64,000 nt of DNA from Chloroflexus aurantiacus J-10-fl (GCF_000018865.1 NC_010175.1:3224001-3288000), one strand, 5' to 3'. Counted from the stretch's first letter, positions 27,361 through 36,735 are shown. Numbers and translations: made by a program. The notes: generated by a model from the sequence alone, not told the origin.

Positions 27361-27600
27361 AGAACACCACAGAGGTACCGAGGGCACAGGGAAGAGAGTG
27401 AGGGGTAACTATAGAAGTTATCTCATTGATCGTGACGAATACATATAGCATCTCCGTGACCAGCGGGGTGAACGGTGTGACACGCGCCGGATCGTGAGCA
27501 CGGCTGCTGCGGCAGCATGGCTGCCGCACTCCAAACGCTGCGACACGCGCATGACGAGCGGGCAAGACAACCAATCCAACGAGTGATTGACCTGGAGATG
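27361..27600 (+). repeat. Intergenic repeats downstream of murJ, including dispersed repeat copy R2
   Basis: From 27364 a CACCACAGAGG(T/C)ACCGAGG-type segment occurs that recurs at 27845. From 27427 to 27585 lies the longest copy of the dispersed repeat also seen at 17.4, 62.9 and 63.1 kb, with its GCGGCAGC/GCTGCCGC stem and an extended tail shared with R4 (CGACACGCGCAT(G/A)ACGAGCGGG). No gene is supported in 27324-27914. Confidence 0.65.
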
Positions 27601-27734
27601 GTCGTCAGCCCGCCTCGCTTGTGTACCGGCAGATTGGAAGCAGGATATACTGTCCTTGGTGATTGGCAAGCGTTCATGAGCCTGGGTGATGGTCGGGTAG
27701 CACGACGGTACAGCTTGATGAAGTAAGTTCTGAT

Positions 27735-27838
27735 GTCCCTCTCTCCTCCTGCTCTCTCACGCCTGTTCCTGGCTTACGAGATTCGAGATTGGCGACAATT
27801 GCACCTGATGCGATCACGCCGGGTAAGCCGGCGCCTGG
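27735..27838 (+). repeat. Duplicated copy of the crtI 3' end
   Basis: About 100 bases match 27895-27992, which contain the last codons and stop of crtI. The two copies share the CTCCTGCTCTCTCACGCCTG block and the segment up to GGGTAAGCCGGC(G/A)CC. This copy carries a 7-base insertion (GAGATTCGAGATTGG against GAGATTGG) and a few substitutions. The two copies are 160 bases apart. Confidence 0.8.
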
Positions 27839-27914
27839 AATGAACACCACAGAGGCACCGAGGGCACAGGGAGGAGAGGGAGGGGTAACGGTACGTCCCT
27901 CTCCTCCTGCTCTC

Positions 27915-29399
27915 TCACGCCTGTTCCTGGCTTACGAGATTGGCGACAATTGCACCTGATGCGATCACACCGGGTAAGCCGGCACCGGGATGGGTACCGG
28001 CACCAACCAGGTAGAGGTTGTCAATATCCTCCGAGCGGTTGTGCGGGCGGAACCAGGCCGACTGCGTCAAAATGGGTTGAATCGAAAAGCCGGCGCCCAG
28101 ATAGCTGTTGAGTGCATCGCGATAATAGCGCGGATCGACCATGTGCTCGACCACGATATGCCGGCGTAATCCTGGCATGTAATGCTCTTCGAGGAAGGTC
28201 AAAATCGCCTCGCGCAGGCGTGGCCCGGCGACAGACCAGTCAATCGGCGCTGCCAGATTGGGTACCGGCGTGAGGACGTAGAGCGCTTCGTGGCCGGGAG
28301 GCGCCATTGTTGGATCGTTGTGCGAGGGTCGGTGCAGATAGAGCGAGAAATCATCGGCCAGTCGCTTGCGGTTAAAGATATCGTCGAGGAGACCTTTGTA
28401 GCGCTCGCTGAAGATGATGTTGTGCTGCACCAGCCGGCCATCGTCGTAGCGACGGTTAATGCCCAGGTAGATCACAGCCAGCGACATACTGTAACGTAAC
28501 CGACGGAGACGCCGGTCAGTTTGCACTTTGCGGTAACGCGGTGGGATGAGGTTCATGTACGTTTGTGGCACATCGGCATTCGAGACCACTACGTCGGCAG
28601 GGAATAACCGGCCATCTTGCGTGCGCACCGCCTGGGCACGCCGCCCATTGATCACAATCTCAACGGCTTTGGCATTTAGCTCAAGCTGACCACCAAGCTC
28701 GGTAAAGAGTTGAACCATCGCCTTCACAATCGAGCCGGTTCCGCCGCGAGCGTGGTACACTCCCCAACGCCGTTCGAGATAATGCACCATCGCGTAGATA
28801 GAGGTCGCATCGAAGGGATTACCGCCAATAAACAACGGATGAAACGAAAAGCAACGGCGGAGAAAATCATCCTGAAAAAACTGCGAGACGAATTGATAGA
28901 CACTCTGGTACGATTTGAGGCGAATCAGATCGGGGGCCACGCGCAGCATGTCGCCAATGTGGAGAAACGGTTTATCAATGAGACTGAAACCTTTCTCGAA
29001 AATCGGGCGAGTGCTGGCGATGAAGCGCCGGTAACCCTCAACATCGGCCGGATTCCATTGACGGATTTGTTCGAGCAACGCCTCCTCATCTTCCCCATAC
29101 TCCAGATAGCGGCCCTCGTGATTGAAAAGGCGATAGTAGGGACGGCAAGGCTCCAGCATGAAGTAATCTTCCCGTCGTTTGCCGGCCAACTGCCATAGCT
29201 CATCGAACATGAAGGGGGCGGTGATCACCGTTGGCCCACTATCAAACGTATAACCTTTAGTTTGATAGACATAGGCCCGACCACCGGGACGGTCACGCTG
29301 TTCGAGAATCGTGACCAGGTGCCCCTGTGCTGCCAGGCGAATTGCTGCACTCAGGCCACCAAATCCACTACCAATCACGACAATCCTTTTCTGCCCCAT
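27915..29399 (-). CDS. crtI: Phytoene desaturase (CrtI type)
   Basis: The 494-residue flavoprotein desaturates phytoene in carotenoid synthesis. It opens [20 protein letters not shown], the FAD Rossmann motif, followed by [26 protein letters not shown]. CrtI signatures include [37 protein letters not shown] and the end [22 protein letters not shown]. An AGAGG 11 bases before ATG 29399 marks the start; the frame remains open upstream. It stands alone. Part of its 3' end is duplicated just beyond the stop. Confidence 0.9.
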   Translation of the reverse strand: MGQKRIVVIGSGFGGLSAAIRLAAQGHLVTILEQRDRPGGRAYVYQTKGYTFDSGPTVITAPFMFDELWQLAGKRREDYFMLEPCRPYYRLFNHEGRYLEYGEDEEALLEQIRQWNPADVEGYRRFIASTRPIFEKGFSLIDKPFLHIGDMLRVAPDLIRLKSYQSVYQFVSQFFQDDFLRRCFSFHPLFIGGNPFDATSIYAMVHYLERRWGVYHARGGTGSIVKAMVQLFTELGGQLELNAKAVEIVINGRRAQAVRTQDGRLFPADVVVSNADVPQTYMNLIPPRYRKVQTDRRLRRLRYSMSLAVIYLGINRRYDDGRLVQHNIIFSERYKGLLDDIFNRKRLADDFSLYLHRPSHNDPTMAPPGHEALYVLTPVPNLAAPIDWSVAGPRLREAILTFLEEHYMPGLRRHIVVEHMVDPRYYRDALNSYLGAGFSIQPILTQSAWFRPHNRSEDIDNLYLVGAGTHPGAGLPGVIASGAIVANLVSQEQA

Positions 29400-29941
29400 A
29401 CAGCAAGTACCTCTGGAAAGCTCTGTGGCGCGCCGGAACGCCAGACGGAGACCGGCCATGCCGATTGTAAAGAGAGGTGTGACTGTGTGTAGAAAGAATT
29501 TATTGCCGTGAAGTGAAAGGATAACAACCGGATGGAGAAAGCAGGCTCCAACGTACCTATAACAGGCTGAACAATCGTCAACGGGCAGAGATCGCTCCGT
29601 GGCAGGTGTAGGTAACCCCCAGAGGAGTCATACCCAACGATATGCAGCGTGAGGCGAAAGTGCTCAGGTGACAGGGTTGCTGAGGTCGTCGGTACGTTGT
29701 CGTTGTCGTTGTCGTACACAAGGTGTCATGCGCTTCCCATGCAAAACTTCGACATAACAATTTGGTGTAGCGACGTTGCTATGCACGAGACGAATTATTC
29801 ATATATCGTGGTTGAATTCACGGTGAATACAAGAGCAAACAGTTGTAAGACTACAACTGCTTGTTATAGCCGCTTTACTCTGCTGTAGGCAATAGACCTG
29901 TATACTCGGCTTGCGAGAGCGTATAGCTAGACGGATTCAGC
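29400..29941. other. Divergent intergenic region between crtI and the SCO1-like gene
   Basis: No gene is supported. It holds a short GTTGTC trinucleotide-type run near 29695-29715 and a perfect 8-bp hairpin (CAGTTGTA/TACAACTG, 29840-29859). A TATACT at about 29898 may be the -10 box for the downstream gene, but its -35 is weak. Confidence 0.45.
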
Positions 29942-30604
29942 ATGCGCCTGGGAATAGCGTTGATGTCAACATTACTGGCCGGACTGCTGGCAACCCTGAT
30001 CTGGTTCGTCGTTGCCCGACCAGTTAAAGTACTGCCACGCGGTGAACCGTTTCCGCCATTTGCCCTTACCGATCAACGGGGCACGCGCCTGCTCGACAGT
30101 GATCTGCGAGGGCGGATGGTCTTTGTCAGTCTCATGCACCGTCGTTGTGGTGACGAATGTGCCGAGCAGACAAGGCGTTTACTTGAATTGCGACAGGTGC
30201 TGCAGAGCAGTGGGCGATTGGGGAGCGAGGTTCTCTTTCTTACGATCACGCTTGATCCTGCTCACGATACACCGGCCGACCTTGCGGCACTGGCGGGCGA
30301 GCTGGGGGTGGATCCGCAAACCTGGAGGTTTGTGACCGGCGATCCACAAGAAATAAAAATGATCGTCGGTGGTGGACTTGGGGTGTATTACACCGAACCT
30401 GATGAACATGGCAAATTGTACGCTGAGCGACGAACGTTTCTCATTGATCCCAGCGGGATGATCCGCACCTCGTACCCGGCTGAAGGGCCACCTCTGGCTA
30501 CCGCCTTGCGCGATATCGATCTCATCGCCCGTGAGATGGGTAGCCAGGGCGCCATGCGGCTCGTGTACGAAGCGTCTCATCTATTTGTGTGTTATCCGGA
30601 GTAA
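29942..30604 (+). CDS. SCO1/SenC-family copper chaperone-like protein
   Basis: The 220-residue protein has one N-terminal membrane anchor (residues about 4-24) and a thioredoxin-like domain. The CxxxC copper motif is present as RRCGDECAE, followed by LFLTITLDPAHDTPADL and TFLIDPSG. The third copper ligand of SCO proteins, a His just before the FLID strand, is not seen: that stretch reads LYAERRTFLID. It leads a group with coxIIa, coxB and coxA, so a role in building the CuA site of the oxidase is likely, perhaps as a thiol reductase. Confidence 0.85.
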   Translation: MRLGIALMSTLLAGLLATLIWFVVARPVKVLPRGEPFPPFALTDQRGTRLLDSDLRGRMVFVSLMHRRCGDECAEQTRRLLELRQVLQSSGRLGSEVLFLTITLDPAHDTPADLAALAGELGVDPQTWRFVTGDPQEIKMIVGGGLGVYYTEPDEHGKLYAERRTFLIDPSGMIRTSYPAEGPPLATALRDIDLIAREMGSQGAMRLVYEASHLFVCYPE

Positions 30605-30620
30605 AAACGAGGAGGACAGA

Positions 30621-30782
30621 ATGGCAGAGTATCGCCGCCCGTCGGACGACGAGCACGACGATGATCATGAACCGCCACGTGGTGCTCTCATGATCACGCT
30701 CGGCTTCTTGCTCGCACTGAGCATCCTGTGGATGCAAGTCTATCTGACCCTGTTGAACAATGGAGGGATACCAGCGTCATGA
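30621..30782 (+). CDS. Cytochrome c oxidase subunit IIa-like small membrane protein
   Basis: This 53-residue protein has a His/Asp-rich cytoplasmic start (DDEHDDDHEPPRG) and one membrane helix (ALMITLGFLLALSILWMQVYLTLL). Size, topology and place match the subunit IIa of ba3-type oxidases, which supplies a helix that the short subunit II of this class lacks. A GAGGAGGAC ribosome binding site precedes the ATG. Its stop overlaps the coxB start (ATGA). Confidence 0.8.
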   Translation: MAEYRRPSDDEHDDDHEPPRGALMITLGFLLALSILWMQVYLTLLNNGGIPAS

Positions 30783-31267
30783 AAGACAAGAAATTTATCA
30801 GCTATCTCTTTGAGGTGGCCTGGATTCTTCCCAGTGTCGCGATACCGGTCTCGATGATGGTTGCCATTCTGGTAACCGCTTTTGCAGTAGGTGTGCGTGT
30901 GCCGACAACTGCGGGAAGGGTCAGTGTCAGTGCAGTGGCAGCCGGTGCTGATGCCACCTTCAGCCAGACCGGTCTTCGCGAGATTGCCCCTGGGCGCTAC
31001 GAGGCAATCATGCTGGCGCAGACCTTCATGTTTACGCCGAATACGATTGAGATTCCTGCCGGTTCAAAAGTCACCTTTATTCTGACCAGCAAAGATGTGA
31101 TCCATGGCTTCAAAATCGAGGGTGCACCGGTCAACGTGATGGTTATTCCTGGTCAGGTTTCGCGCGTAACGGCGACGTTCGATAAGCCTGGTGAATATCT
31201 GATCGTGTGTCACGAGTATTGTGGGGCCGGCCACCACGTCATGTTCGGTAAGGTCATTGTGAACTGA
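30779..31267 (+). CDS. coxB: Cytochrome c oxidase subunit II (ba3 type)
   Basis: The 162-residue protein has one transmembrane helix (residues about 10-40) and a cupredoxin domain. The CuA site is complete: His in SKDVIHGFKIEG and CHEYCGAGHHVM (CxxxCxxxHxxM). The short length and single helix fit the B-type family. It begins inside the IIa gene and is followed by coxA. It accepts electrons from cytochrome c or a cupredoxin and passes them to the haems of subunit I. Confidence 0.93.
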   Translation: MKDKKFISYLFEVAWILPSVAIPVSMMVAILVTAFAVGVRVPTTAGRVSVSAVAAGADATFSQTGLREIAPGRYEAIMLAQTFMFTPNTIEIPAGSKVTFILTSKDVIHGFKIEGAPVNVMVIPGQVSRVTATFDKPGEYLIVCHEYCGAGHHVMFGKVIVN

Positions 31268-31306
31268 GCGATGGAGCGCTCGGCTGGAATACAAGGAGAG
31301 AATTGC

Positions 31307-32986
31307 ATGGCCAGTATCGCAGCACGTGCTCGCCCGTTGGCAATCAGCGCCGACTTGAGCGTTGAGCGTAAGCTTGCCGGGATCAACATCTTCATCGCCT
31401 TTGCCGCGCTGGCAGTAGGCGGATTGATGGGTGTGTTGCAAATCCTGCGCTACAACGGGCTTGATCTCTATACACCGGTCAAACCTGTCTTGCCCGGCGG
31501 CTACTACCAGGGTCTGACCGTTCACGGGGTCTTAAACGTTCTCGTTTTCACCACCTTCTACATCATCGGCTTTTTGACCTACATCTTTGCTAAAGCTCTC
31601 AATCGCCCTCTCGCCAACAGCCGGCTGGCGTGGGCCACGCTTTGGGTCATGGGTGCCGGTCTGGTGCTGGCAGCCATCCCATTGCTCACCAACAACGCAA
31701 CCGTGATGTTTACCTTCTATCCACCGCTGAAAGCCGATGCACTCTTCTACATTGGGCTGACGCTGGTGGTGGCCGGTACCTGGTTGTTGCTGGTGAACAT
31801 GATTATTACCCGGAACGCATGGCTGGCCGATAATCCGGGTCAACGCACGCCACTGCCGGCATTTATGGCGATTGTGACGATGCTGATGTGGACGATTGCG
31901 ACTATTGGTGTCGCCAGTGAGATGATCTTCCTGGTGATTCCGTGGTCGCTGGGCCTGGTTGGCGGCACCGATCCGGTGCTGGCACGCACCCTCTTCTGGT
32001 TCACCGGTCACCCGATTGTCTACTTCTGGCTGTTACCGGCGTACATTTCGTGGTACACGCTGGTACCTGAGCAGGCGGGTGGCAAGCTATTCAGCGATCC
32101 AATGGCCCGTGTTTCATTCATTCTCTTCCTCATTCTGTCGATTCCCATCGGTATGCACCATCAGGTGACCGATCCGGGCATCTCCGAGATTTGGAAACTG
32201 GTGCATGCCGTCTTTACTTTTGGCGTCTTCTTCCCCAGCCTGCTCACCTTCTTCAACGTTGTCGCCTCACTAGAGTATGCGGGACGGCGTAACGGTGGTG
32301 AAGGCTGGCTGGCCTGGATTTTCAACCTGCCGTGGGGTAAACCTGAGATTTCGGCCCAGATTGTGGCAATGATGCTCTTCGCTTTTGGCGGTATCAGCGG
32401 CCTGGTCAATGCCTCGTACAACGTTAACCTGGTTGTTCACAACACCGCGTGGATTTCCGGTCACTTCCACCTGACCGTCGGCACAGCAGTGGCGCTCAGC
32501 TTTATGGGGATTACGTACTGGCTGGTACCGCACCTGACCGGACGTGCCCTGTGGAGCAAGAGTCTGGGTGTGGCGCAGGCGTGGCTCTGGTTCGTGGGTA
32601 TGGGCCTCTTCTCGCACTTCATGCACGAGCTGGGGCTGCGTGGCATGCCGCGCCGTACTGACATTGGCGGTGCACCGTATGTACAAGACGAATGGCGCTT
32701 CTTCCTCTTCTTTGCCATGATCGGTGGCCTGATCATGTTTGTCAGCGCCATCTTCTACTACCTCAATATGATAATGACGCTGACACGAGGAAAGAAGCTG
32801 GCTGAAGTTCCTGATATTACCTTTGCGCGTGCCCTCTCCGGACCGGAAGATGCGCCAAAAATTCTCGACCGGTTGCTGGTATGGGTGGCAGTGGCGGCGG
32901 TGTTGATCTTGATCAACTATCTGCCGACGATTATTGACATCCTTAATACGGCAACCTTTGACATACCAGGACGGCGTGTCTGGTAA
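31307..32986 (+). CDS. coxA: Cytochrome c oxidase subunit I (ba3/B-family)
   Basis: The 559-residue protein is a haem-copper oxidase core with about 12-13 helices. The CuB ligands are in GHPIVYFWLLPAYISWY (with the His-Tyr pair) and the MHHQVTDPG motif. The haem ligands lie in SGHFHLTVGTAVALS and in helix II (LTVHGVLNVLVF). Sequence order and the lack of the A-family glutamate motif place it in the B family. The start ATG follows ACAAGGAGAGAATTGC. It reduces oxygen to water and pumps protons. Its last codons plus terminator are duplicated in tandem. Confidence 0.94.
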   Translation: MASIAARARPLAISADLSVERKLAGINIFIAFAALAVGGLMGVLQILRYNGLDLYTPVKPVLPGGYYQGLTVHGVLNVLVFTTFYIIGFLTYIFAKALNRPLANSRLAWATLWVMGAGLVLAAIPLLTNNATVMFTFYPPLKADALFYIGLTLVVAGTWLLLVNMIITRNAWLADNPGQRTPLPAFMAIVTMLMWTIATIGVASEMIFLVIPWSLGLVGGTDPVLARTLFWFTGHPIVYFWLLPAYISWYTLVPEQAGGKLFSDPMARVSFILFLILSIPIGMHHQVTDPGISEIWKLVHAVFTFGVFFPSLLTFFNVVASLEYAGRRNGGEGWLAWIFNLPWGKPEISAQIVAMMLFAFGGISGLVNASYNVNLVVHNTAWISGHFHLTVGTAVALSFMGITYWLVPHLTGRALWSKSLGVAQAWLWFVGMGLFSHFMHELGLRGMPRRTDIGGAPYVQDEWRFFLFFAMIGGLIMFVSAIFYYLNMIMTLTRGKKLAEVPDITFARALSGPEDAPKILDRLLVWVAVAAVLILINYLPTIIDILNTATFDIPGRRVW

Positions 32987-33137
32987 AGAACGCCGGTTCA
33001 GCGGAGAGACGAGGGGCAGGCAAACGCCTGCCTCTTTTCCTAATACGGCAACCTTCGACATACCAGGACGGCGTGTCTGGTAAAGAGCGCCGGTTCAGCG
33101 GAGAGACGAGGGGCAGGCAAGTGCCTGCCTCTTTTGC
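32944..33137 (+). repeat. 97-bp tandem duplication of the coxA 3' end and its terminator
   Basis: Copy 1 (32944-33040) covers the last coding bases of coxA, its stop and a hairpin. Copy 2 (33041-33137) repeats it with a period of 97 bases and only a handful of changes. Each copy ends in GGCAGGC, a 4-base loop, GCCTGCC and TCTTTT (33015-33038 and 33112-33135), giving two intrinsic terminators in a row. Confidence 0.9.
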
Positions 33138-33183
33138 TTTTCCGCACGATTTCGGTCGTTATTGAGCAATCCGAGTGTTTAAT

Positions 33184-33230
33184 TTTTACGGTTTTTGGTT
33201 GACAAACTAGTTAAATTAGAGTATTCTAAT
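33184..33230 (+). promoter_or_regulatory. Promoter and candidate iron-type operator of the heme uptake operon
   Basis: TTGACA (33199-33204), a 17-base spacer and TATTCT (33222-33227) precede the ABC ATPase gene. A palindrome ATTAGA-GTAT-TCTAAT (33215-33230) overlaps the -10 box, a good place for a repressor. The upstream TTTTTACGGT and much of the rest recur at 46153-46197. A DtxR-family regulator is encoded at the far end of this cluster. Confidence 0.65.
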
Positions 33231-33269
33231 AGCGTCGCTTAGCACATACCTAGACAATGGTCACCGCCT

Positions 33270-34085
33270 ATGACACTCCTGGTTGCACAAGATATTGGCT
33301 ATCACATTAACGGACGCTGGCTGGTGCAGTCGGTATCGCTGACCCTGTCCGCCGGTGAGGTTGTTGCTCTGGTTGGCCCGAATGGTGCCGGCAAAAGCAC
33401 GCTCTTGAGTTTGCTGGCCGGCGATTTGCCCCCTACCAGCGGTGAAATCTGGCTCGAAGGAGAGCCACTTCACCGACTGTCGGCGCTGGCACAGGCGCAA
33501 CGGCGCGCCGTGTTGCGCCAGCAAATTGTGGTAACTTTCCCTTTTACCGCGCTGGAAGTGGCGCTTATGGGTCGGGCGCCGCATTTACGTGGTTATGCGG
33601 AAAGCGATCATGATCGGGCCATCGCTCAGGAAGCTTTGGTGCAAACAGAAACAGCGTCGTTTGCTGCGCGCCCCTTACCGACGCTTTCCGGTGGCGAACA
33701 GGCACGAGTTCAGATGGCGCGGGTGCTGGCCCAGACCACGCCGATTCTGCTGCTCGATGAACCGACTGCGGCTCTCGATTTGCGTCATCAGCATCGAGTG
33801 TTACACCTCGCCCGCCGTGCAGCCGATCAGGGTGGCGCCGCTCTGATTGTTTTGCACGATGTGAATCTGGCTGCGCTCTATGCCAATCGTATCGGAGTGA
33901 TGCATCAAGGTGCGCTATGTGCACTTGGAACGCCATGGGATGTACTGCGCGCTGAGTTGCTAAGCGATGTGTACGGTGTGCCGGTTACGGTGCAACCGCA
34001 TCCGCGAGCGGCAACACCTCTTGTTTTGAGCTTACCAGAAGATATGACGGGGAGTAGATATACCTATGTGGCCGAAGCTCGTTAA
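33270..34085 (+). CDS. hmuV: Heme/iron-siderophore ABC transporter, ATP-binding protein
   Basis: The 271-residue ATPase has Walker A GPNGAGKSTLL, the Q-loop, the signature LSGGEQARVQMARVLAQ, Walker B ILLLDEPTAALD and the H-switch LHDVNLAA. The LRGYAESDHD and PHPRAATPLVL features resemble the HmuV heme importers. It is the first gene of the operon and overlaps the next by 20 bases. Heme as substrate is inferred from the HmuT-like binding protein and the IsdG-type monooxygenase downstream. Confidence 0.85.
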   Translation: MTLLVAQDIGYHINGRWLVQSVSLTLSAGEVVALVGPNGAGKSTLLSLLAGDLPPTSGEIWLEGEPLHRLSALAQAQRRAVLRQQIVVTFPFTALEVALMGRAPHLRGYAESDHDRAIAQEALVQTETASFAARPLPTLSGGEQARVQMARVLAQTTPILLLDEPTAALDLRHQHRVLHLARRAADQGGAALIVLHDVNLAALYANRIGVMHQGALCALGTPWDVLRAELLSDVYGVPVTVQPHPRAATPLVLSLPEDMTGSRYTYVAEAR

Positions 34086-35130
34086 GTCGCTAACCCTTGC
34101 TCTCGTTCTGGTTTTGCTGAGTGCTTGTGGAGCCGGATCAACGGCAACAGTACCGACAGCGGTACCGGAACCAACGGCGATACCAACTGCTATTCCTGCG
34201 CCGACTGCTGCTCCTGTGCCAACGACAGCGCCGGTCGCTGAACCTGAACCGACCAGTGCTGTACTTACGCCTGTTTTACCGGCAACGGTGACCGATTATC
34301 AGGGTGAGACGGTGGTGGTTGAGTCCGTTGACCGGATTGTCAGTCTTACCGGCGATATTACCGAGATCATCTTCGCGCTGGGAATGGGTGACTATATCGT
34401 TGGTGTGGACTCCAGTGCGACGTATCCTGCCGAGAAGACCAAGTCCCTGCCTAACATTGGCTATCAACGGCGTTTGAATGCCGAAGGTATTCTGGCGTTG
34501 AACCCGACGCTGGTGATTGGTGATGAGGCTGCCGGCCCACCGGAGGCGCTGGCGCAGATTCGTTCTGCGGGTGTTCCGGTAGCGTTGGTGGCTGATCCGC
34601 CGACGATGGATGCGCCGATGCAGAAGATTCTCTTTGTGGCCCGCGCCCTCGGCATTCCTGAACGAGGATACGAGCTTGCCGGCCAGGTGGAGGCAGAGAT
34701 TGCGCGTGCCCGGGCTGATGCTGCAACGCTACCTCGACCACCCCGTGTATTGTTCCTCTATCTGCGGGGGACTGATGTTCAGCAGGTGGCAGGTGCCAAT
34801 ACTGCGATTGATGCCATGATTACCGCCGCCGGTGGTGTCAACGCGGCAACTGAGGCCGGTATCGTAAACTACGCGCCGTTGAGTGCAGAGGTTGTAATCG
34901 CTGCGCAGCCTGATGTCATTCTGGTGCTCACTAAAGGTCTGGAGTCGGTTGGTGGTGTTGATGGTCTCTTGCAAATTCCCGGTCTTGCCGACACTCCAGC
35001 CGGTCAACAGCGTCGGGTGGTAGACTTCGATGATCTCTATCTGTTGGGGATGGGGCCACGCACCGGTCAGGCATTGGCCGATCTGGTGGCAGCATTCAAG
35101 GATGCTGTAGCACAAACGGGTGGATCATGA
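34066..35130 (+). CDS. hmuT: Heme/iron ABC transporter, substrate-binding lipoprotein
   Basis: The 354-residue protein has a lipobox (LLSACG at about residues 17-22), a Pro/Thr-rich linker of about 50 residues and a class III periplasmic-binding fold (RIVSLTGDITEIIFALGMGDYIVGVDSSATYP). The LLGMGPRTGQAL motif near the C-terminus is typical of HmuT-like proteins. It presents ligand to the permease. Both gene ends overlap their neighbours, so translation is coupled. Confidence 0.87.
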   Translation: MWPKLVKSLTLALVLVLLSACGAGSTATVPTAVPEPTAIPTAIPAPTAAPVPTTAPVAEPEPTSAVLTPVLPATVTDYQGETVVVESVDRIVSLTGDITEIIFALGMGDYIVGVDSSATYPAEKTKSLPNIGYQRRLNAEGILALNPTLVIGDEAAGPPEALAQIRSAGVPVALVADPPTMDAPMQKILFVARALGIPERGYELAGQVEAEIARARADAATLPRPPRVLFLYLRGTDVQQVAGANTAIDAMITAAGGVNAATEAGIVNYAPLSAEVVIAAQPDVILVLTKGLESVGGVDGLLQIPGLADTPAGQQRRVVDFDDLYLLGMGPRTGQALADLVAAFKDAVAQTGGS

Positions 35131-36190
35131 GTGTGACGTCCGTTGCTCCTGGCCTCCGCTTACGTTTTGCCGGGCGGGGCTGGTTATTGCCGATACTGGC
35201 AGTGGTCTTGTCTGTAGCATTCTTGTTGGGGGTCGGTATTGGTGCGGTGGCCGTTCCGCCTGATGTGGTAGTAGCCATTCTGTTGAGCAAGATCGGTGTT
35301 TCAGTTGAAACAGCGGTTTCGCAACAACAGATGGCAGTGTTATGGAATATTCGTCTGCCACGAGTCGTGCTCGGCGGGTTGGTCGGTGCAGCGCTGGCGG
35401 TAAGTGGAGCACTCTTGCAGGGGATTTTCCGTAATCCCCTGGCCGACCCCGGTTTGATCGGGGTGAGTAGCGGGGCAGCGCTGGGAGCTGTCTTCACCAT
35501 CATTAGTGGTCTGGCAGTATTTGGTATCTACACCTTACCGGTTGCTGCATTCCTGGCCGGCGCTGCAACGACACTGCTCGTTTACCGACTGTCGCGCCGG
35601 CATGGTCGAACCGATGTGGCGATGCTCTTGCTGGTTGGTCTGGCACTTAATGCATTAGCGGGGGCAACAACCGGTCTGCTGACCTACCTTGCCGATGATG
35701 ATCAGTTGCGTTCGATTGTCTTTTGGACACTGGGTGGATTGGGGGGAGCGCTGTGGGAGACGGTTCTGGCTGCGACTCCGCCAATTCTGATCGTGCTTGT
35801 GTTAGCGCCGAGGCTGGGATTTTATCTCAATCTCTTTGCACTGGGTGAGGCGGAAGCCCGCCATCTTGGTGTGAATGTGGAGTGGATTAAGCGGGCAGCG
35901 GTGTTGATGGCGGCGCTGGCGACCGGTGCAGCGGTCGCGCTGACCGGGCCAATCGGGTTTATCGGTCTGATTGTTCCCCATATGGTGCGTCTGACTATCG
36001 GTCCCGATCATCGCTGGCTCATTCCAGCCTGTGCCTTTGGTGGCGCAACCCTGTTGATCTGGCCGATCTGCTGGCTCGTACACTGGCAGCACCGGCTGAA
36101 ATTCCGGTAGGGCTTTTCACTTCTTTCGCGGGTGGGCCATTCTTTCTGGCCTTGATCTTGCGTACACGCCGACACTATGGCTTCAGTTGA
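35127..36190 (+). pseudogene. hmuU: Heme/iron ABC transporter permease, frameshifted near the C-terminus
   Basis: The first frame encodes 327 residues of a FecCD/HmuU permease (NIRLPRVVLGGLVGAALAVSGALLQG, NPLADPGLIGVSSGAALGA, GFIGLIVPHMVRLTIGPDHR). After FGGATLL it runs into an atypical end. A shift of one base near 36057 restores the normal family end, LADLLARTLAAPAEIPVGLF followed by TSFAGGPFFLALILRTRR, up to a TGA at 36190. A one-base deletion, or a sequence error, has therefore cut off the last membrane helix. Without it the importer would probably not work. Confidence 0.82.
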
Positions 36191-36206
36191 GATGGAAGGA
36201 GACAGC

Positions 36207-36569
36207 ATGATCACAACTGCAAATCGCATCTTTGTTCATCCCGACTATGCAGACCTGTTTGAAGAGACATTCCGCAATCGTGCCCGTCTGGTGGATCGAA
36301 TGCCCGGCTTTATCAGTAACCAGTTACTCCGTCCGGTCAATCCGGGTGACCCCTATATCGTGCTAACGACGTGGGAGAGCCGGGCACACTTTGAAGCGTG
36401 GGTGCGCTCAGAGGAATTTCGTCAGGGGCACGCTCGTTCCGGTACGTTGCCGAAAGAAGCATTCATTGCCCCCAATAAACTCGAATTGCACGAGATTATT
36501 CTCGATACAACCCGGCCCGATCTGGTGCCTGAGCCACGGGGGAAGCCGTTCAAAGTACATGGCGAGTGA
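36207..36569 (+). CDS. IsdG/HmoB-type heme-degrading monooxygenase
   Basis: The 120-residue protein has the antibiotic-biosynthesis-monooxygenase fold. The heme-degradation triad of the IsdG family is in place: Asn6 (TTANRIFVH), Trp65 (FEAWVRSEEF) and His75 (FRQGHARSG). An AAGGAG seven bases before ATG 36207 sets the start. It probably frees iron from imported heme in the cytoplasm. Being the fourth gene of the uptake operon supports this. Confidence 0.85.
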   Translation: MITTANRIFVHPDYADLFEETFRNRARLVDRMPGFISNQLLRPVNPGDPYIVLTTWESRAHFEAWVRSEEFRQGHARSGTLPKEAFIAPNKLELHEIILDTTRPDLVPEPRGKPFKVHGE

Positions 36570-36709
36570 TGGCGCTTGCGTTTTGGGCAATGATCAAACT
36601 GATCGGTGCCTGGCATTGAGAGCGGGTAAATACCTCACGGATTGGAGAGGAAACACTGGTAGATCGGCGTCGTGCAGCCTGGACCTATATGACGCCGATC
36701 TACATCAAA

Positions 36710-36735
36710 TTGACATAATTTTTGTTGATGTCATA
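36710..36735 (+). promoter_or_regulatory. Palindrome upstream of the DtxR-type gene
   Basis: TGACAT (36711-36716) and ATGTCA (36728-36733) form an inverted repeat with an 11-base A/T-rich spacer, and the first half is part of a TTGACA. Placed 46 bases before the regulator gene, it may be its own operator. Confidence 0.4.
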
